The notes beneath the pieces are model-generated. The model did no database searches and had not been told where the DNA came from. It saw only the letters and a program-made list of their open reading frames with translations. 64,000 nucleotides of DNA from Rhodopirellula islandica (lineage in GTDB: Bacteria > Planctomycetota > Planctomycetia > Pirellulales > Pirellulaceae): assembly GCF_001027925.1 (NCBI RefSeq), contig NZ_LECT01000038.1:124001-188000 (forward strand), given 5' to 3'. Shown here piece after piece: positions 1 through 9,078 of the stretch. The position numbers were made by a program, and so were the translations under genes. How positions within the stretch are numbered: position 1 is the first letter of the stretch; each line of letters starts with the position of its first letter.

Positions 1-1
1 G

Positions 2-163
2 GGCGAAAAGAACTGGATCGCGTTCTGGCGAACCGCCGTGGAGGACCAATCCGTCGCGGCCGTCGCCTCCGACCTCGGCATCTCCGAAGGATCCGTCTAC
101 GTCGCCAGATGTCGAATCCTCAAACGGATTCGCGAACTTGTCCACCAACGTTTGAGTGATTGA
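2..163 (+). CDS. ECF-type RNA polymerase sigma factor, C-terminal end (partial)
   Basis: Only the last 53 codons lie in the window; the gene begins upstream of base 1. They encode a sigma region 4 helix-turn-helix, seen as 'DLGISEGSVYVARCRILKR' followed by a basic tail, which in this family contacts the -35 element. The stop codon TGA at 161-163 lies 7 bases before the ATG of the kinase gene, and an alternative GTG start of that kinase at 156 would overlap it. Coupling of an ECF sigma gene to a Ser/Thr kinase is a known planctomycete arrangement. The family call rests on region 4 and context only, because region 2 is outside the window. Confidence 0.75.
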   Translation, partial: GEKNWIAFWRTAVEDQSVAAVASDLGISEGSVYVARCRILKRIRELVHQRLSD

Positions 164-170
164 TCGCATC

Positions 171-1697
171 ATGATTGCCAAGCAAGACCCACACTTTGAA
201 ATGGACAAGTTGCGTGAATTGCTCGATGAGCGATTACCGGCTCCCGAAGCGGATCGCATCGAGTATCACCTCAGCAATTGCGAACACTGCCGATCGCAAC
301 TGCGAGAAATTGCCGGCGAGCCCATGTGGTGGGACGAAACCGTCGAAGTCCTCAGCAAGAGCACATTCATCGACCAAAGCAGTTGGCCTGCACGCCCAAC
401 CCCAAGCGATCCAGCCGAACCCCAGCGATCCTTCGACGCGTCCTTGGACTGGATCCGTCCCCTGCTGCAACCACCGCAGGATCAACGCTCAGGCGCCGCC
501 GATGACACGCCTGCAATTGGCACCTTGGATCAATACTCGATTCACAGCGTGATCGGACAAGGAGGCATGGGCGTCGTGCTACGAGGCATGGATCCGGAAC
601 TGAATCGACCGGTTGCAATCAAAGTCCTCTCGCCTCACCTCGCTGGCGTTGGTGCGGCGCGGACACGCTTCATGCGGGAGGCTCAAGCTGCCGCGGCGAT
701 CGTGCACCCTGCGATTGTGCCGATTTACAGCGTCGTCCCCAACGCTCGATTGCCTTACCTGGTGATGCCCTGCATCGACGGCGGAAACCTGCAACAGCAT
801 CTTGATCGCGAAGGCCCGCTGGAGCTGACCGAAGTCGTCAGGATCGGTTTGCAAATCGCCGAAGGATTGTCAGCCGCTCACAAGAACAGCGTGCTTCACC
901 GAGACATCAAACCCGCAAATATTTTGATCGAAGAAGGCAACGGCCGCGTCCTGATCAGTGACTTCGGACTCGCCCGAGCACTCGATGACGCCACGCTGAC
1001 CAACAGCGGCATGATCGCTGGCACACCCCAGTACATGAGCCCGGAGCAAGCTCGCGGCGAAACTTTGGACGCCCGCAGCGATCTGTTCAGCTTGGGAAGC
1101 CTGCTCTACGCGCTGGCAACGGGACGACCGCCCTTCCGCGCCGAGTCCCCTCTCGGAGTCCTGCGAAAGATCACCGAGACACGTGCCAAACCCATCCAAG
1201 AGATCAATGAACGAATGCCTGGTTGGTTCGACAACTTGGTCGCTCGCCTCATGGAACCTGATCTCACGCTTCGGATCGGATCCGCAGACGAGGCGGTCAC
1301 GCTCCTGCGCGAGGTCAACGCCCATGTGCGAAACCCAACGGTCAATCGACTGCCTGACTCGCTCAATGAACGTCGTCCGCAACGTTCCCTTCGATGGACG
1401 CTTGCAACGGCAGGCCTGCTAGCAGTGGTGGTCGCCATCGCAACCTGGAATCATCGCCCACCAGAAAACACTCACACGGAACAATCGCCACCAACCGTCA
1501 TCGAACCACCACGACAGATCGCCAAGATACCACCCAGTATTCCCGCGCCCCCCTCTCCGACCACCGACGACTGGGACGCAGTTCACTTCAACGCAGAACT
1601 GCGTTCGATTCAGTTCACGCTGGAGCGACTGGCAATCCAACTCGAAGGAACCAACTCAACAATCAATCGCGACCTCACTCTTGGAGATCAAAAATGA
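171..1697 (+). CDS. Membrane Ser/Thr protein kinase with N-terminal zinc-finger-like segment
   Basis: A Hanks-type kinase. Near residues 30-45 there is an H-x3-C-x2-C cluster ('HLSNCEHC') like an anti-sigma zf-HC2 domain. The kinase domain then runs from about residue 122 to 380, with glycine loop 'GQGGMGVV', Lys in 'PVAIKVL', catalytic loop 'HRDIKPANIL', 'DFGLAR' and 'GTPQYMSPEQA'. One membrane segment ('ATAGLLAVVVAIATW') precedes a Pro-rich tail of about 80 residues. All catalytic residues are present. ATG 171 is preferred; GTG 156, overlapping the sigma stop, is possible. The zinc finger plus the sigma neighbour suggest that it controls that sigma factor. The downstream gene overlaps the stop by four bases (ATGA). 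Confidence 0.9.
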   Translation: MIAKQDPHFEMDKLRELLDERLPAPEADRIEYHLSNCEHCRSQLREIAGEPMWWDETVEVLSKSTFIDQSSWPARPTPSDPAEPQRSFDASLDWIRPLLQPPQDQRSGAADDTPAIGTLDQYSIHSVIGQGGMGVVLRGMDPELNRPVAIKVLSPHLAGVGAARTRFMREAQAAAAIVHPAIVPIYSVVPNARLPYLVMPCIDGGNLQQHLDREGPLELTEVVRIGLQIAEGLSAAHKNSVLHRDIKPANILIEEGNGRVLISDFGLARALDDATLTNSGMIAGTPQYMSPEQARGETLDARSDLFSLGSLLYALATGRPPFRAESPLGVLRKITETRAKPIQEINERMPGWFDNLVARLMEPDLTLRIGSADEAVTLLREVNAHVRNPTVNRLPDSLNERRPQRSLRWTLATAGLLAVVVAIATWNHRPPENTHTEQSPPTVIEPPRQIAKIPPSIPAPPSPTTDDWDAVHFNAELRSIQFTLERLAIQLEGTNSTINRDLTLGDQK

Positions 1698-3271
1698 AGG
1701 ATGAAGCTCAAATGAAATCGGTTCCGACTCCGGCATTGCGCAAGCGACGAAGCCGCGCTTGGAAGTCAGCATTCATCGCAACATTGACGGTCCCCACGGC
1801 TGCCATTTTGGTTTGGTCTTGGACTCCCCCGCCCTCAACCTGGGCACAGAACCGGGATTCACGACCGATTGACCAACAGCGTGACCGCCTCCCTTACTCC
1901 CAAACCACCAATCAACCGTACCAGGAGTCGCGTTCGCAAATGACAAGTGACCCCAACTCACGGAATGGCTTTTCACCTCCGCCATACCCCACCTACGTTC
2001 AGCAATCGCAAGCAAGATTCAATCGCCAAACCAATACGGCGTTGCCGGTCAACCAAGGGAATTCACTGGTCCAAAACGATGGATTTCAAGAAGCCGAGGC
2101 CCCCGTCACGGCTCATTCCACAGACCAACGCGGAAGAATCTCCATCGGAACCGACATGAGAACCACGAGAGTTCCTATTGGAACCACACACCTTTCGATG
2201 ACCAACGGACCCCCTGATCATAACGAACGAATCAGACAACTGCTCACTCAACTGCGTCAAACACCAACCAACGACGCACATCACAAAGAGATGAACGCCA
2301 TCCGCAACGAACTCGAATCGGAGTTCAAGCGGATGCACGAACAGCAAGGCTCGGAGATCGCTGCGATTGAAAAGCGCCTCCAATCGCTCAAGAATATCCA
2401 TCAGCAACGCGCTGAAAACCAAGACAAAATCATTCAGCGACGAATCGATCAACTGCTCGGCCGCAGCGATCCACTGGATTGGAACTACACACCACCAACC
2501 ACTCCATCCTATGCCCTCGTGTCTCCATCCTTTTCGAATCATTATGGCTACTATCCTGACGGCTCGTACTCACTTCCTGGTCGCAAACCAATCGCCGATT
2601 CCAGATTCCCGCCATCCGACAACCGTGACTCTATAAATGACGCGTGGCGTCGACGGAGAAACCAACCGACCACCCGCTCGCCGCAAGGACCAGCGACCGA
2701 CACTACATCCAATTCCTATCCGCGCAAACTCATGGATGCATTCGCGGTCATTGGCAAAACGAGCGATGCGGCGATTGCCGAGCAGGCGACCAAAGTTCGG
2801 CTTAGGGAGATCACCGAACTGCATCAGAAAGGAGCAGTTCCTCAGACAGAGCTCAGCAAAGTGACACTTGAGCACGCTTCGGTCAAGAAGCAATTCGCCA
2901 TCCTCAAACTGCAACTTCAATCAATCCAGCGTGACTTGACTCGCTATTTAAATGCAGCCGAACTGGAGCTAGCTGCCCTGAACGAGCAGCAGAAATCAAA
3001 TCCTTCTGCCAACTCCAAGTCCAGCCAACTCGAGCGTCAAAAAGCCGAGTCTGCGATCACTGAAGCGAAGGACGCAATCGCACAATTCGAGGCTGCGATG
3101 AAACTGATTCCCGCCAGTGCGGACTCGGTGGATCCATCCGATGCCCCCCAGAACCCAAACGAACGTGCGGAACAGCCAACACCCGAACTGGATGCGCCAA
3201 CTGACGAACCCCAAGCAAGCGAAGAACCAACTCTAAATCTCGAAACAGAGGACTCAGAAACGACACCCTAA
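1694..3271 (+). CDS. Coiled-coil, Pro/Gln-rich exported or membrane-anchored protein of unknown function
   Basis: The start is ATG 1694, in an ATGA overlap with the kinase stop; the frame is open further upstream but only inside the kinase gene. The product has about 525 residues. A basic N-terminus and one hydrophobic stretch ('FIATLTVPTAAILVWSW') are followed by 'WAQ', a possible signal peptide or anchor. A low-complexity Pro/Gln/Asn/Ser region follows, then heptad-rich coiled coils (around residues 190-250 and 340-480) and an acidic tail. No catalytic motif was found. The stop/start overlap suggests that it works with the kinase, perhaps as a sensor partner or substrate, but that is inference from position. 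Confidence 0.75.
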   Translation: MKDEAQMKSVPTPALRKRRSRAWKSAFIATLTVPTAAILVWSWTPPPSTWAQNRDSRPIDQQRDRLPYSQTTNQPYQESRSQMTSDPNSRNGFSPPPYPTYVQQSQARFNRQTNTALPVNQGNSLVQNDGFQEAEAPVTAHSTDQRGRISIGTDMRTTRVPIGTTHLSMTNGPPDHNERIRQLLTQLRQTPTNDAHHKEMNAIRNELESEFKRMHEQQGSEIAAIEKRLQSLKNIHQQRAENQDKIIQRRIDQLLGRSDPLDWNYTPPTTPSYALVSPSFSNHYGYYPDGSYSLPGRKPIADSRFPPSDNRDSINDAWRRRRNQPTTRSPQGPATDTTSNSYPRKLMDAFAVIGKTSDAAIAEQATKVRLREITELHQKGAVPQTELSKVTLEHASVKKQFAILKLQLQSIQRDLTRYLNAAELELAALNEQQKSNPSANSKSSQLERQKAESAITEAKDAIAQFEAAMKLIPASADSVDPSDAPQNPNERAEQPTPELDAPTDEPQASEEPTLNLETEDSETTP

Positions 3272-3297
3272 ACAGGTACGCAGGAGTCATCGGGTAT

Positions 3298-3696
3298 GTG
3301 AGCCGTTGGCGTTAGCCACGGTTCCCGCACTTAACCGAGGCTAACGCTGGGCTGTCAAAAGGTTGGTATTGACACGGAAAATGCGGCGTTGATTTTTATT
3401 CTGTCCTACGCCCCAACGGGGCAGCTCTAAGATAGCCCCAGGCATCGCCTGGGGTTTCGTTACAGAGATTCCGACACCAGCCCCAACGGGGCGGCCCTAA
3501 GAAAGACTCCCCAAAACCCGCTAGGACCGCCCCCGTTGGGGCTTTGTAATCTTGGTCCCGCCACAACCCAGGGCGTTGCCCTGGGCTGGCATAGGGCTGC
3601 CCCTTTGGGGCGAAGTCGAGGAACAAAACCTGCGCAGTCCAAAGCGGTGTCAATACCAACCTTTTGACAGCCCAGGCTAACGCCCAAACGGCTCAC
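3298..3696. repeat. Palindromic intergenic repeat split by an inserted element
   Basis: Outer arms at 3298-3317 (gtgagccgttggcgttagcc) and 3675-3696 are reverse complements apart from a 2-base gap. They would form one compact hairpin if the 325-bp element between them were removed. This resembles other short palindromes in the window (30656-30784, 44104-44169, 59996-60050). Confidence 0.75.
3349..3673. mobile_element. 325-bp MITE-like element with perfect 27-bp terminal inverted repeats
   Basis: The ends 3349-3375 and 3647-3673 are perfect 27-base inverted repeats (outer bases gggctgtcaaaaggttgg). The element is bracketed by a 10-base direct repeat, aggctaacgc, at 3338-3347 and 3674-3683, which looks like a target-site duplication. 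The interior has no credible gene but holds several GC-rich palindromes built on gccccaacggggc, plus gccccaggc/gcctggggt and cccagggc/gccctggg. Non-autonomous size, terminal repeats and duplication fit a MITE. A structured RNA or compound palindrome is an alternative. Confidence 0.6.
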
Positions 3697-3782
3697 ACGG
3701 TTGTGCCCGATCATTCCTGCCGACCTGCTTAGCAGCCCATCTCGAGCTTCTGATTGTCGTTTGATTCAGCGTGAAAGGCTAA

Positions 3783-4355
3783 CTACTCCAGGGTGATCAC
3801 ATCCCTGGTCACTTTCATGATCATCACTGCTCGCTTGCCATCATCCGCGTGAGTGGGCAATCCCGTTCGTGAGTCAGCAGCCCCGACCAGGAACCACTTT
3901 CCCACTGGGGCTCTGACGGTGGTCGCGATGGTCATTCCCGATTGTGGCTGCGTCCGGAACTCAACCTGAGCCTGAACTTCACCCGACTCCGTCGTGTTCA
4001 GAAACCGGACCTGGCACTGCAATTGACCGTAGCGCGAGCCACAGTCCACACGAGCGTCCAATCCAACCGTGACGGATGCCATCGCGCTGCCCGCAGGAAC
4101 CAATCGGCCAAATCCAACCGTCGACAATGCCTCGCGCGCGGGCCCCGCATATTCAATCCGGTTCGCGTCGTCGGATTCGATCAACCACAACGCCTGAAAA
4201 GAAACATCCTTGATCGGCCCCGATGGACCAGCGGCAACCTGCTGCTGCGCAACCACTTCTTGGGCGTCCATCGCGGAAGACAGTGCCACCGAAACTGCGG
4301 CAAGAACAAGCGGAGCAAAACGCGAGCGAACGCAAGAAAGGAATCGGGCGAGCAT
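3783..4355 (-). CDS. Exported protein of unknown function
   Basis: I do not recognise this family. From ATG 4355 the product is about 190 residues with a clear signal peptide (basic 'MLARFLSCVRSRF', then 'APLVLAAVSVALSSA'). A GAGG nine bases upstream supports this start. The frame is open to a TTG at 4433, but those codons look unlike a leader. The mature part is beta-strand-like, with repeated 'VTVGLDARVDCG' and 'AQVEFRTQPQSG' type segments and one Cys pair, and ends 'VMIMKVTRDVITLE'. It lies 84 bases after the glycosyltransferase stop on the same strand, so co-transcription is plausible. Confidence 0.65.
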   Translation of the reverse strand: MLARFLSCVRSRFAPLVLAAVSVALSSAMDAQEVVAQQQVAAGPSGPIKDVSFQALWLIESDDANRIEYAGPAREALSTVGFGRLVPAGSAMASVTVGLDARVDCGSRYGQLQCQVRFLNTTESGEVQAQVEFRTQPQSGMTIATTVRAPVGKWFLVGAADSRTGLPTHADDGKRAVMIMKVTRDVITLE

Positions 4356-4439
4356 TTGAGCGAACCTCAACAAGGGGGAGATGTTCCATGAACAAACTTT
4401 GGACGAACGCGATCCCCCAAAGTTCCACCCCAATTTAGC

Positions 4440-5759
4440 TCACTCGACGTTCCCGCTGACCTGACTCTTCTCGTCGGCTGGCTTTCGAAATGCAATCCAA
4501 CACAGGATCACCAGCGAAATCGCCAGGCAGATCCCGTTGAGACTGGTGAAAATACGCACCGCAACTTCTGGCAACTCGAACCGCAGCAGAAACGTTCGTG
4601 TCGACAGATAATTCAGCGCCGGAAACGCCATCAAGCCACACAACGCCCAGCGCAGCTTGGGCGAAACACTTGCCCAGCCATTCAGCCTCGCCATCCAAGC
4701 CCCGGCAACGGGCGCGATCATCAGCAGCGAGTCGTACGATTGGTGATACAAGCTGACCAACAAAGCGGTCAGCAAAACGCCGCCGGTCACGCCAGCAATC
4801 CCATCGTCCTGGCCTCGCCTGGCACGCACAAACAACACCCACATCGGGACGATCAACAGTGCCGCCATCGCCAGAATGTGCGGCAGATCCCCCGGGTCTT
4901 CCCCTCGCCATTTCGCGATGATCGCAAACAGATCGAGCCGTGTCCAAGAATACACGGGCGACTCGTCGTCCATCGAACGGTGAACTTCCTGCGTGTCGAC
5001 AATTTGCTGCTGCAGGATCGAAACTCCCGCCGCGATGTTACCGTCACCTTCGTGGTGTGCGATCCAAGCCAGCGGCAAAGCAGCACCAGCAATACTGAGC
5101 ACGGCACCGCCAATCAATGCTCGCCAATTGCCGCGAGCCAGCATCAGGAATCCAAGCGGCAAGATATAAGTTGGTTTGGCCGAAACCACCAACAACGCAA
5201 ACGCCGCCCGAACGGGCCGGCGGTCCGCCCAGACGACTGACAAAAACGTTGCCAACACCAACTGAAAGGTGAAGTAGCCGTTGAACAAGGTGATGTGACC
5301 ACCGCGGCTGTAAACCATCGCCATGGCAATGCAGAGCACTGCGTCGTATCGCTTTGGGTACCCTGCTTCGCGAGCCACCAGAATCGCAATCGCCGCGAGC
5401 AAAAACAGCTGCAGAATCACATTCAACACTTCGCCAACATGCAGCGGCAGCACCGCCAGCGGCGCGTGCATCAACAGAATCACGGGCGAGAAGAATGGGA
5501 TTTGCCTCGCGACCGGATACTTGGCGGCGTAGGCATTGCTATAAGGGCTTTCCCCCGCCAGCACCGCTCGCGTGGGGAAGTAGATCCCATTGTGAAAATC
5601 ACAGAGACCTTGGCGTTCCGGATCAAAGGGCCCCGGGGTTTGATACTTGACGAGAATGCGAGAGAACGTCGCGACCAAACCCACCAACATCAACGCGGCA
5701 GCAATGATCGCAACGGTTCGATTCCCGATGGTCCAACCTTCCCGCGGGGCAGCCGACAT
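4440..5759 (-). CDS. GT87/DUF2029-type polytopic membrane glycosyltransferase
   Basis: A 439-residue protein with about 9-11 hydrophobic segments. The early loop 'DFHNGIYFPTRAVLAGESPY' and the following 'FFSPVILLMHAPLAVLP' match the pattern of GT-C type polyprenyl-phosphate sugar transferases (family GT87, formerly DUF2029), in which the first extracytoplasmic loop carries the acidic catalytic residue. It would transfer a sugar from a lipid carrier on the outer face of the cytoplasmic membrane; the substrate cannot be told. Its ATG overlaps the gpmI stop (TGATG at 5757-5761), indicating translational coupling. Confidence 0.75.
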   Translation of the reverse strand: MSAAPREGWTIGNRTVAIIAAALMLVGLVATFSRILVKYQTPGPFDPERQGLCDFHNGIYFPTRAVLAGESPYSNAYAAKYPVARQIPFFSPVILLMHAPLAVLPLHVGEVLNVILQLFLLAAIAILVAREAGYPKRYDAVLCIAMAMVYSRGGHITLFNGYFTFQLVLATFLSVVWADRRPVRAAFALLVVSAKPTYILPLGFLMLARGNWRALIGGAVLSIAGAALPLAWIAHHEGDGNIAAGVSILQQQIVDTQEVHRSMDDESPVYSWTRLDLFAIIAKWRGEDPGDLPHILAMAALLIVPMWVLFVRARRGQDDGIAGVTGGVLLTALLVSLYHQSYDSLLMIAPVAGAWMARLNGWASVSPKLRWALCGLMAFPALNYLSTRTFLLRFELPEVAVRIFTSLNGICLAISLVILCWIAFRKPADEKSQVSGNVE

Positions 5760-7375
5760 CAGGCGGTCTGAGTTTCCATCAGAGGACGCCCGGTCATTTC
5801 AGGTGGCACTTCCAGCCCCATCAACGCCAACACGGTGGGAGCGATATCAGCCAAACGACCGCCCTCACGCAAAGGTTTGCCAACGAACTCTGGATCCACC
5901 AGAATCAACGGGACCTGGTAGGTCGTGTGTGCCGTGTGGGGGCCACCCGTTTCAGGATCAATCATTTGCTCGCAGTTGCCATGATCGGCAGTGACGACCA
6001 ATGACCCGCCCGCCGCCAAGGTCGCATCGACCACTCGGCCGACACAGGCATCCACCTTCTCAACCGCCTCAATCGCAGCTTTCAAAACTCCTGTGTGGCC
6101 GACCATGTCGCCGTTGGCATAGTTGACGATGATCATGTCGCACTTGCCCGACTCAATTTGCTCCAGCACTTTTTCCGTGATGTCCTCCGCGGACATTTCC
6201 GGCTTTTGATCGTAGGTGGAAACATCGCGGGGCGAAGGAGCCATGCCCCACTCCTCTTCTTCAAAAGGATTGTCTCGATAATCATTGAAGAAGAACGTCA
6301 CGTGCGGGTACTTCTCGGTTTCCGCACAGCGAAATTGGTGCAAACCTTTGGAAGCCACGTACTCACCAAGAATGTTTGGCATCTTGGCGGGTTTCTCGAA
6401 GATCACCTTGACCGGCAACCCGGTCTCATAGCCTGTCATCGTCGCGAAGTACAAATTGTCGATCTTCTCACCGCGATCGAATCCGCCGCCTGGAATCTCT
6501 TTCCAAGCCGCCTCATCAAAGGTGAACGCCTTGGTGATTTCTCGCGTTCGGTCGCCGCGGTAGTTCATGAACAACACCGCATCGCCAGGCTGGACCGTGA
6601 TTGGCGAACCGCCTTCAGGAACAATCGAGGACGCTGTGATGAACTCGTCTCCACCTCGATTGCTATCGGTGGGATTGGCGTAATAACTTTCAATCGCGGC
6701 ACTGGCAGTGGGGAACGTTTGCCCGACGCCTTCGGTCATCAACTTGTAGGCCGCTTCGACGCGTTCCCAACGCAGGTCACGATCCATCGCATAAAAACGC
6801 CCGATCACAGACGCCACCACCCCGACACCAGAGGCTTCACAGCGGTCCGTCAACTGCGACACGAACTTGATCCCGCCACGCGGCGAGGTATCGCGTCCAT
6901 CGGTGATCGCATGAATCGCCAGCTGATCCCCCACCAAACCGTTCCGCTTGGCCAGGTCGATCACGGCCATGCCGTGCTGCAAATCACTGTGCACACGACC
7001 ATCGGACATCAGCCCCAGCAGGTGCAATCGACCGCCGTTCTGTTTGACATGCTCGATCGCGCCCACCACCACCGGGTTGCTGAAGAACGACTCGTCGCGA
7101 ATCGCTCGCGTGATTCGCATCACTTCCTGATCGACAATCCGTCCCGCACCGATGTTCTGGTGCCCGACCTCACTGTTGCCCATCACGCCAGCAGGCAACC
7201 CAACGTCTTCTCCCGACGTGTGAATCAGCACACTGGGGTACTCTTGAGTCAGCTTTTCATCGACCGGTGTGTTGGCCAAATGAACCGCATTGCATTCATT
7301 CCATTTGGGATCAGGGTTCTGGCCCCAACCATCACGGACGATCAAAACGACGGGACGACGACGAGTGGCAGTCAT
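5759..7375 (-). CDS. gpmI: 2,3-bisphosphoglycerate-independent phosphoglycerate mutase
   Basis: Interconverts 3- and 2-phosphoglycerate in glycolysis and gluconeogenesis in the cytoplasm, using two Mn ions and a phosphoserine intermediate. The alkaline-phosphatase-fold metal site is seen in 'VVLIVRDGWGQNP' and 'VVTADHGNCEQM'. The nucleophilic Ser is Ser68 in 'MGNSEVGHQNIGAGR'. The substrate loops 'HAITDGRDTSPRGG' and 'FYAMDRDLRWER' are also present. At about 538 residues from ATG 7375 it is close to the usual length. An in-frame start five codons upstream (7390) is possible. The next gene overlaps its stop, so the glycosyltransferase is probably co-expressed. Confidence 0.95.
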   Translation of the reverse strand: MTATRRRPVVLIVRDGWGQNPDPKWNECNAVHLANTPVDEKLTQEYPSVLIHTSGEDVGLPAGVMGNSEVGHQNIGAGRIVDQEVMRITRAIRDESFFSNPVVVGAIEHVKQNGGRLHLLGLMSDGRVHSDLQHGMAVIDLAKRNGLVGDQLAIHAITDGRDTSPRGGIKFVSQLTDRCEASGVGVVASVIGRFYAMDRDLRWERVEAAYKLMTEGVGQTFPTASAAIESYYANPTDSNRGGDEFITASSIVPEGGSPITVQPGDAVLFMNYRGDRTREITKAFTFDEAAWKEIPGGGFDRGEKIDNLYFATMTGYETGLPVKVIFEKPAKMPNILGEYVASKGLHQFRCAETEKYPHVTFFFNDYRDNPFEEEEWGMAPSPRDVSTYDQKPEMSAEDITEKVLEQIESGKCDMIIVNYANGDMVGHTGVLKAAIEAVEKVDACVGRVVDATLAAGGSLVVTADHGNCEQMIDPETGGPHTAHTTYQVPLILVDPEFVGKPLREGGRLADIAPTVLALMGLEVPPEMTGRPLMETQTA

Positions 7376-7668
7376 AGAAGTAAAAACCAAAGGATGTGCG
7401 AAACTGGAACGTTCCCAACCGGGAGTTCACGCTAAGAATCAGCTCCAACTGTCAGCGAAGCCAACAAGGTCCGGTAGCCTGGATCCGGTAGCCCAAATCC
7501 GGTCGACCGGGACAGCCAAAAGCGACCTGGCGATCGCCGTCGGCTGCGAGGCAGTCAAAACATGCGACGAGCGTCTTGTCGCTTAGAAAAACAGAACGAA
7601 ATCAACCAATCGTTGACACGTCCTGCCTCCCAAAAGACAAGGCGAACGTCCAATTTGGCGGCGTTGCA

Positions 7669-8052
7669 TCAACCGTCGACGTTGCTCGAACCGGTGACTT
7701 TATCGCTGTACATCGCCAATTTACCGAGCACCTGATGAATGGCATGCGAGGGGACATTCTTCGCTTCCAATGCATCCGTCAAGTGACCACAAAACGTTGA
7801 GAAATGGGCCCGGGTGATTCCACGACCGGCGTGAACCCTGGTGAGGTCCGCGCCCGTGTACTCAATCTCGCCCGAAGTGATCGAAGCGATGAACTCAGCC
7901 TGCATCCGCGCCAATTTCTCGATGGGAACTCCCTCAAAGAAATGAGTCAACTCTGGGTCCGCTAGCACGCGGACATACATCTCGTCGACGACGCGACGGA
8001 TCCCGTCGGTGCCGCCGAGCTGGTCTAATAGGTCGAGTTCAGATTGACTCAT
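7669..8052 (-). CDS. Truncated (2/2) haemoglobin, group I-like
   Basis: A 127-residue globin-fold protein close to the length of group I truncated haemoglobins. It begins 'LLDQLGGTDGIRRVVDEMY', the usual A/B helix signature, continues 'ELTHFFEGVPIEKLARMQ', and has the proximal haem His in 'RVHAGRGITRAHF'. Such proteins bind O2 or NO and serve in NO detoxification or oxygen sensing. It lies 21 bases downstream of the TIM-barrel gene on the same strand, so the two probably form a transcript. Chemistry in this organism is not deducible from the sequence. Confidence 0.88.
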   Translation of the reverse strand: MSQSELDLLDQLGGTDGIRRVVDEMYVRVLADPELTHFFEGVPIEKLARMQAEFIASITSGEIEYTGADLTRVHAGRGITRAHFSTFCGHLTDALEAKNVPSHAIHQVLGKLAMYSDKVTGSSNVDG

Positions 8053-8073
8053 AATGGAAGTTCTCCCGCTGGA

Positions 8074-8991
8074 TCACATGGGGGTCGGTTCGTAAGGAAT
8101 GTCTTCGATCAAATCCATGGGCAATGGAGCCACGGTCATGCCGGCCTCTTTGCAGATCCCATCGATCGCTTCTTGGGATTTCTGAACCAAGAATTCGCGG
8201 GTTTGACCTTTGTACTGCGACGTCGATGCCGTGGGGCTCATTGGGCCGCTGAAGTTGGTTTCGTTCAGGTGACTGACGACCTTCACGTGATCCAATGTCA
8301 TGCCGTTCAATTCGGGAAGCAGACGGTCGGTCGACTTCACGGTCGCCATGTCAGCTTCTGCGGGGACCGACCCGAGACGCAAAGCAACAATCTTTTCACC
8401 CGAGATTTCGCTGAGCTGGTCCATGGCACCGTCGCCAACAACCCAGTCCCAGGTATCGATCACGTAGCCAACATTTTCGTTCGGCACCGCGTCGACCAAC
8501 GCACGGAAGGTCTCCACGTTGTTGACGAAGGTGAACTCTTTGCCTTCCAGCAATTCCGTTCCGGCTCGGAACCCAACGCCCAATTTGATCTCGCGTTGGC
8601 CCAAGACATCTGCGATTTGCCCCAAGCGGTTGCGCTGGACATCGAAGAACTCGTTGAACGGCAACCGATTGGTCGCCGCTGGGACGCGAATCAAAGCGCG
8701 TTCCGCACCGAGTTGCTGAGCGATTTCGCCAAGCGGGTGCAACTGAGCCACTGCGGCTGTGAACGTGTCGTCGTCGGAATCCAAATCGATCGCCAATTGG
8801 AACGAGCCGATTTTGATATCCGAAGCCTTGAGGTACTTCGAAGCGTCTTCGAACGTGGTTCGCTGCGAACGACGAAGCATGTCGTGCATGTCGACGTCCA
8901 TGCCGCGAAATGCGTAAGTCAGGGCCAATTCGATCAACTCGCTTTGACGACCGTTGATGCCAAGCGCGGAAGGACAGAAGTTTTTAAACAT
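8074..8991 (-). CDS. Sugar phosphate isomerase/epimerase-like TIM-barrel protein
   Basis: A protein of about 305 residues from ATG 8991, which has AAGGA eight bases upstream; the frame is open to a TTG at 9063 but that lacks support. The pattern of alternating strands and helices, with 'ELIELALTYAFRGMDVDMHD', 'KLGVGFRAGTELL' and 'GYVIDTWDWVVGDG', fits the xylose-isomerase-like AP-endonuclease-2 superfamily (IolE/Hyi relatives). The acidic and His metal ligands are not all obvious, so substrate and activity are uncertain. Planctomycetes carry many such genes. A truncated haemoglobin follows 21 bases downstream. Confidence 0.7.
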   Translation of the reverse strand: MFKNFCPSALGINGRQSELIELALTYAFRGMDVDMHDMLRRSQRTTFEDASKYLKASDIKIGSFQLAIDLDSDDDTFTAAVAQLHPLGEIAQQLGAERALIRVPAATNRLPFNEFFDVQRNRLGQIADVLGQREIKLGVGFRAGTELLEGKEFTFVNNVETFRALVDAVPNENVGYVIDTWDWVVGDGAMDQLSEISGEKIVALRLGSVPAEADMATVKSTDRLLPELNGMTLDHVKVVSHLNETNFSGPMSPTASTSQYKGQTREFLVQKSQEAIDGICKEAGMTVAPLPMDLIEDIPYEPTPM

Positions 8992-9078
8992 GGAGATTCC
9001 TTGATTGATTTTGGATGGATTGTTTGGGATGGCTAGACGATTGGGACGGCAAAGCGGTGACAAACACCGCCATCACCA

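Noticed and set aside
1394-1693. Upstream extension of the coiled-coil protein inside the kinase gene
   Set aside because: The kinase frame is real here; ATG 1694 with the ATGA overlap is the natural start.
6095-7435. 446-codon frame antisense to gpmI
   Set aside because: gpmI is unmistakable; the opposite frame has no domain and is explained by codon usage.
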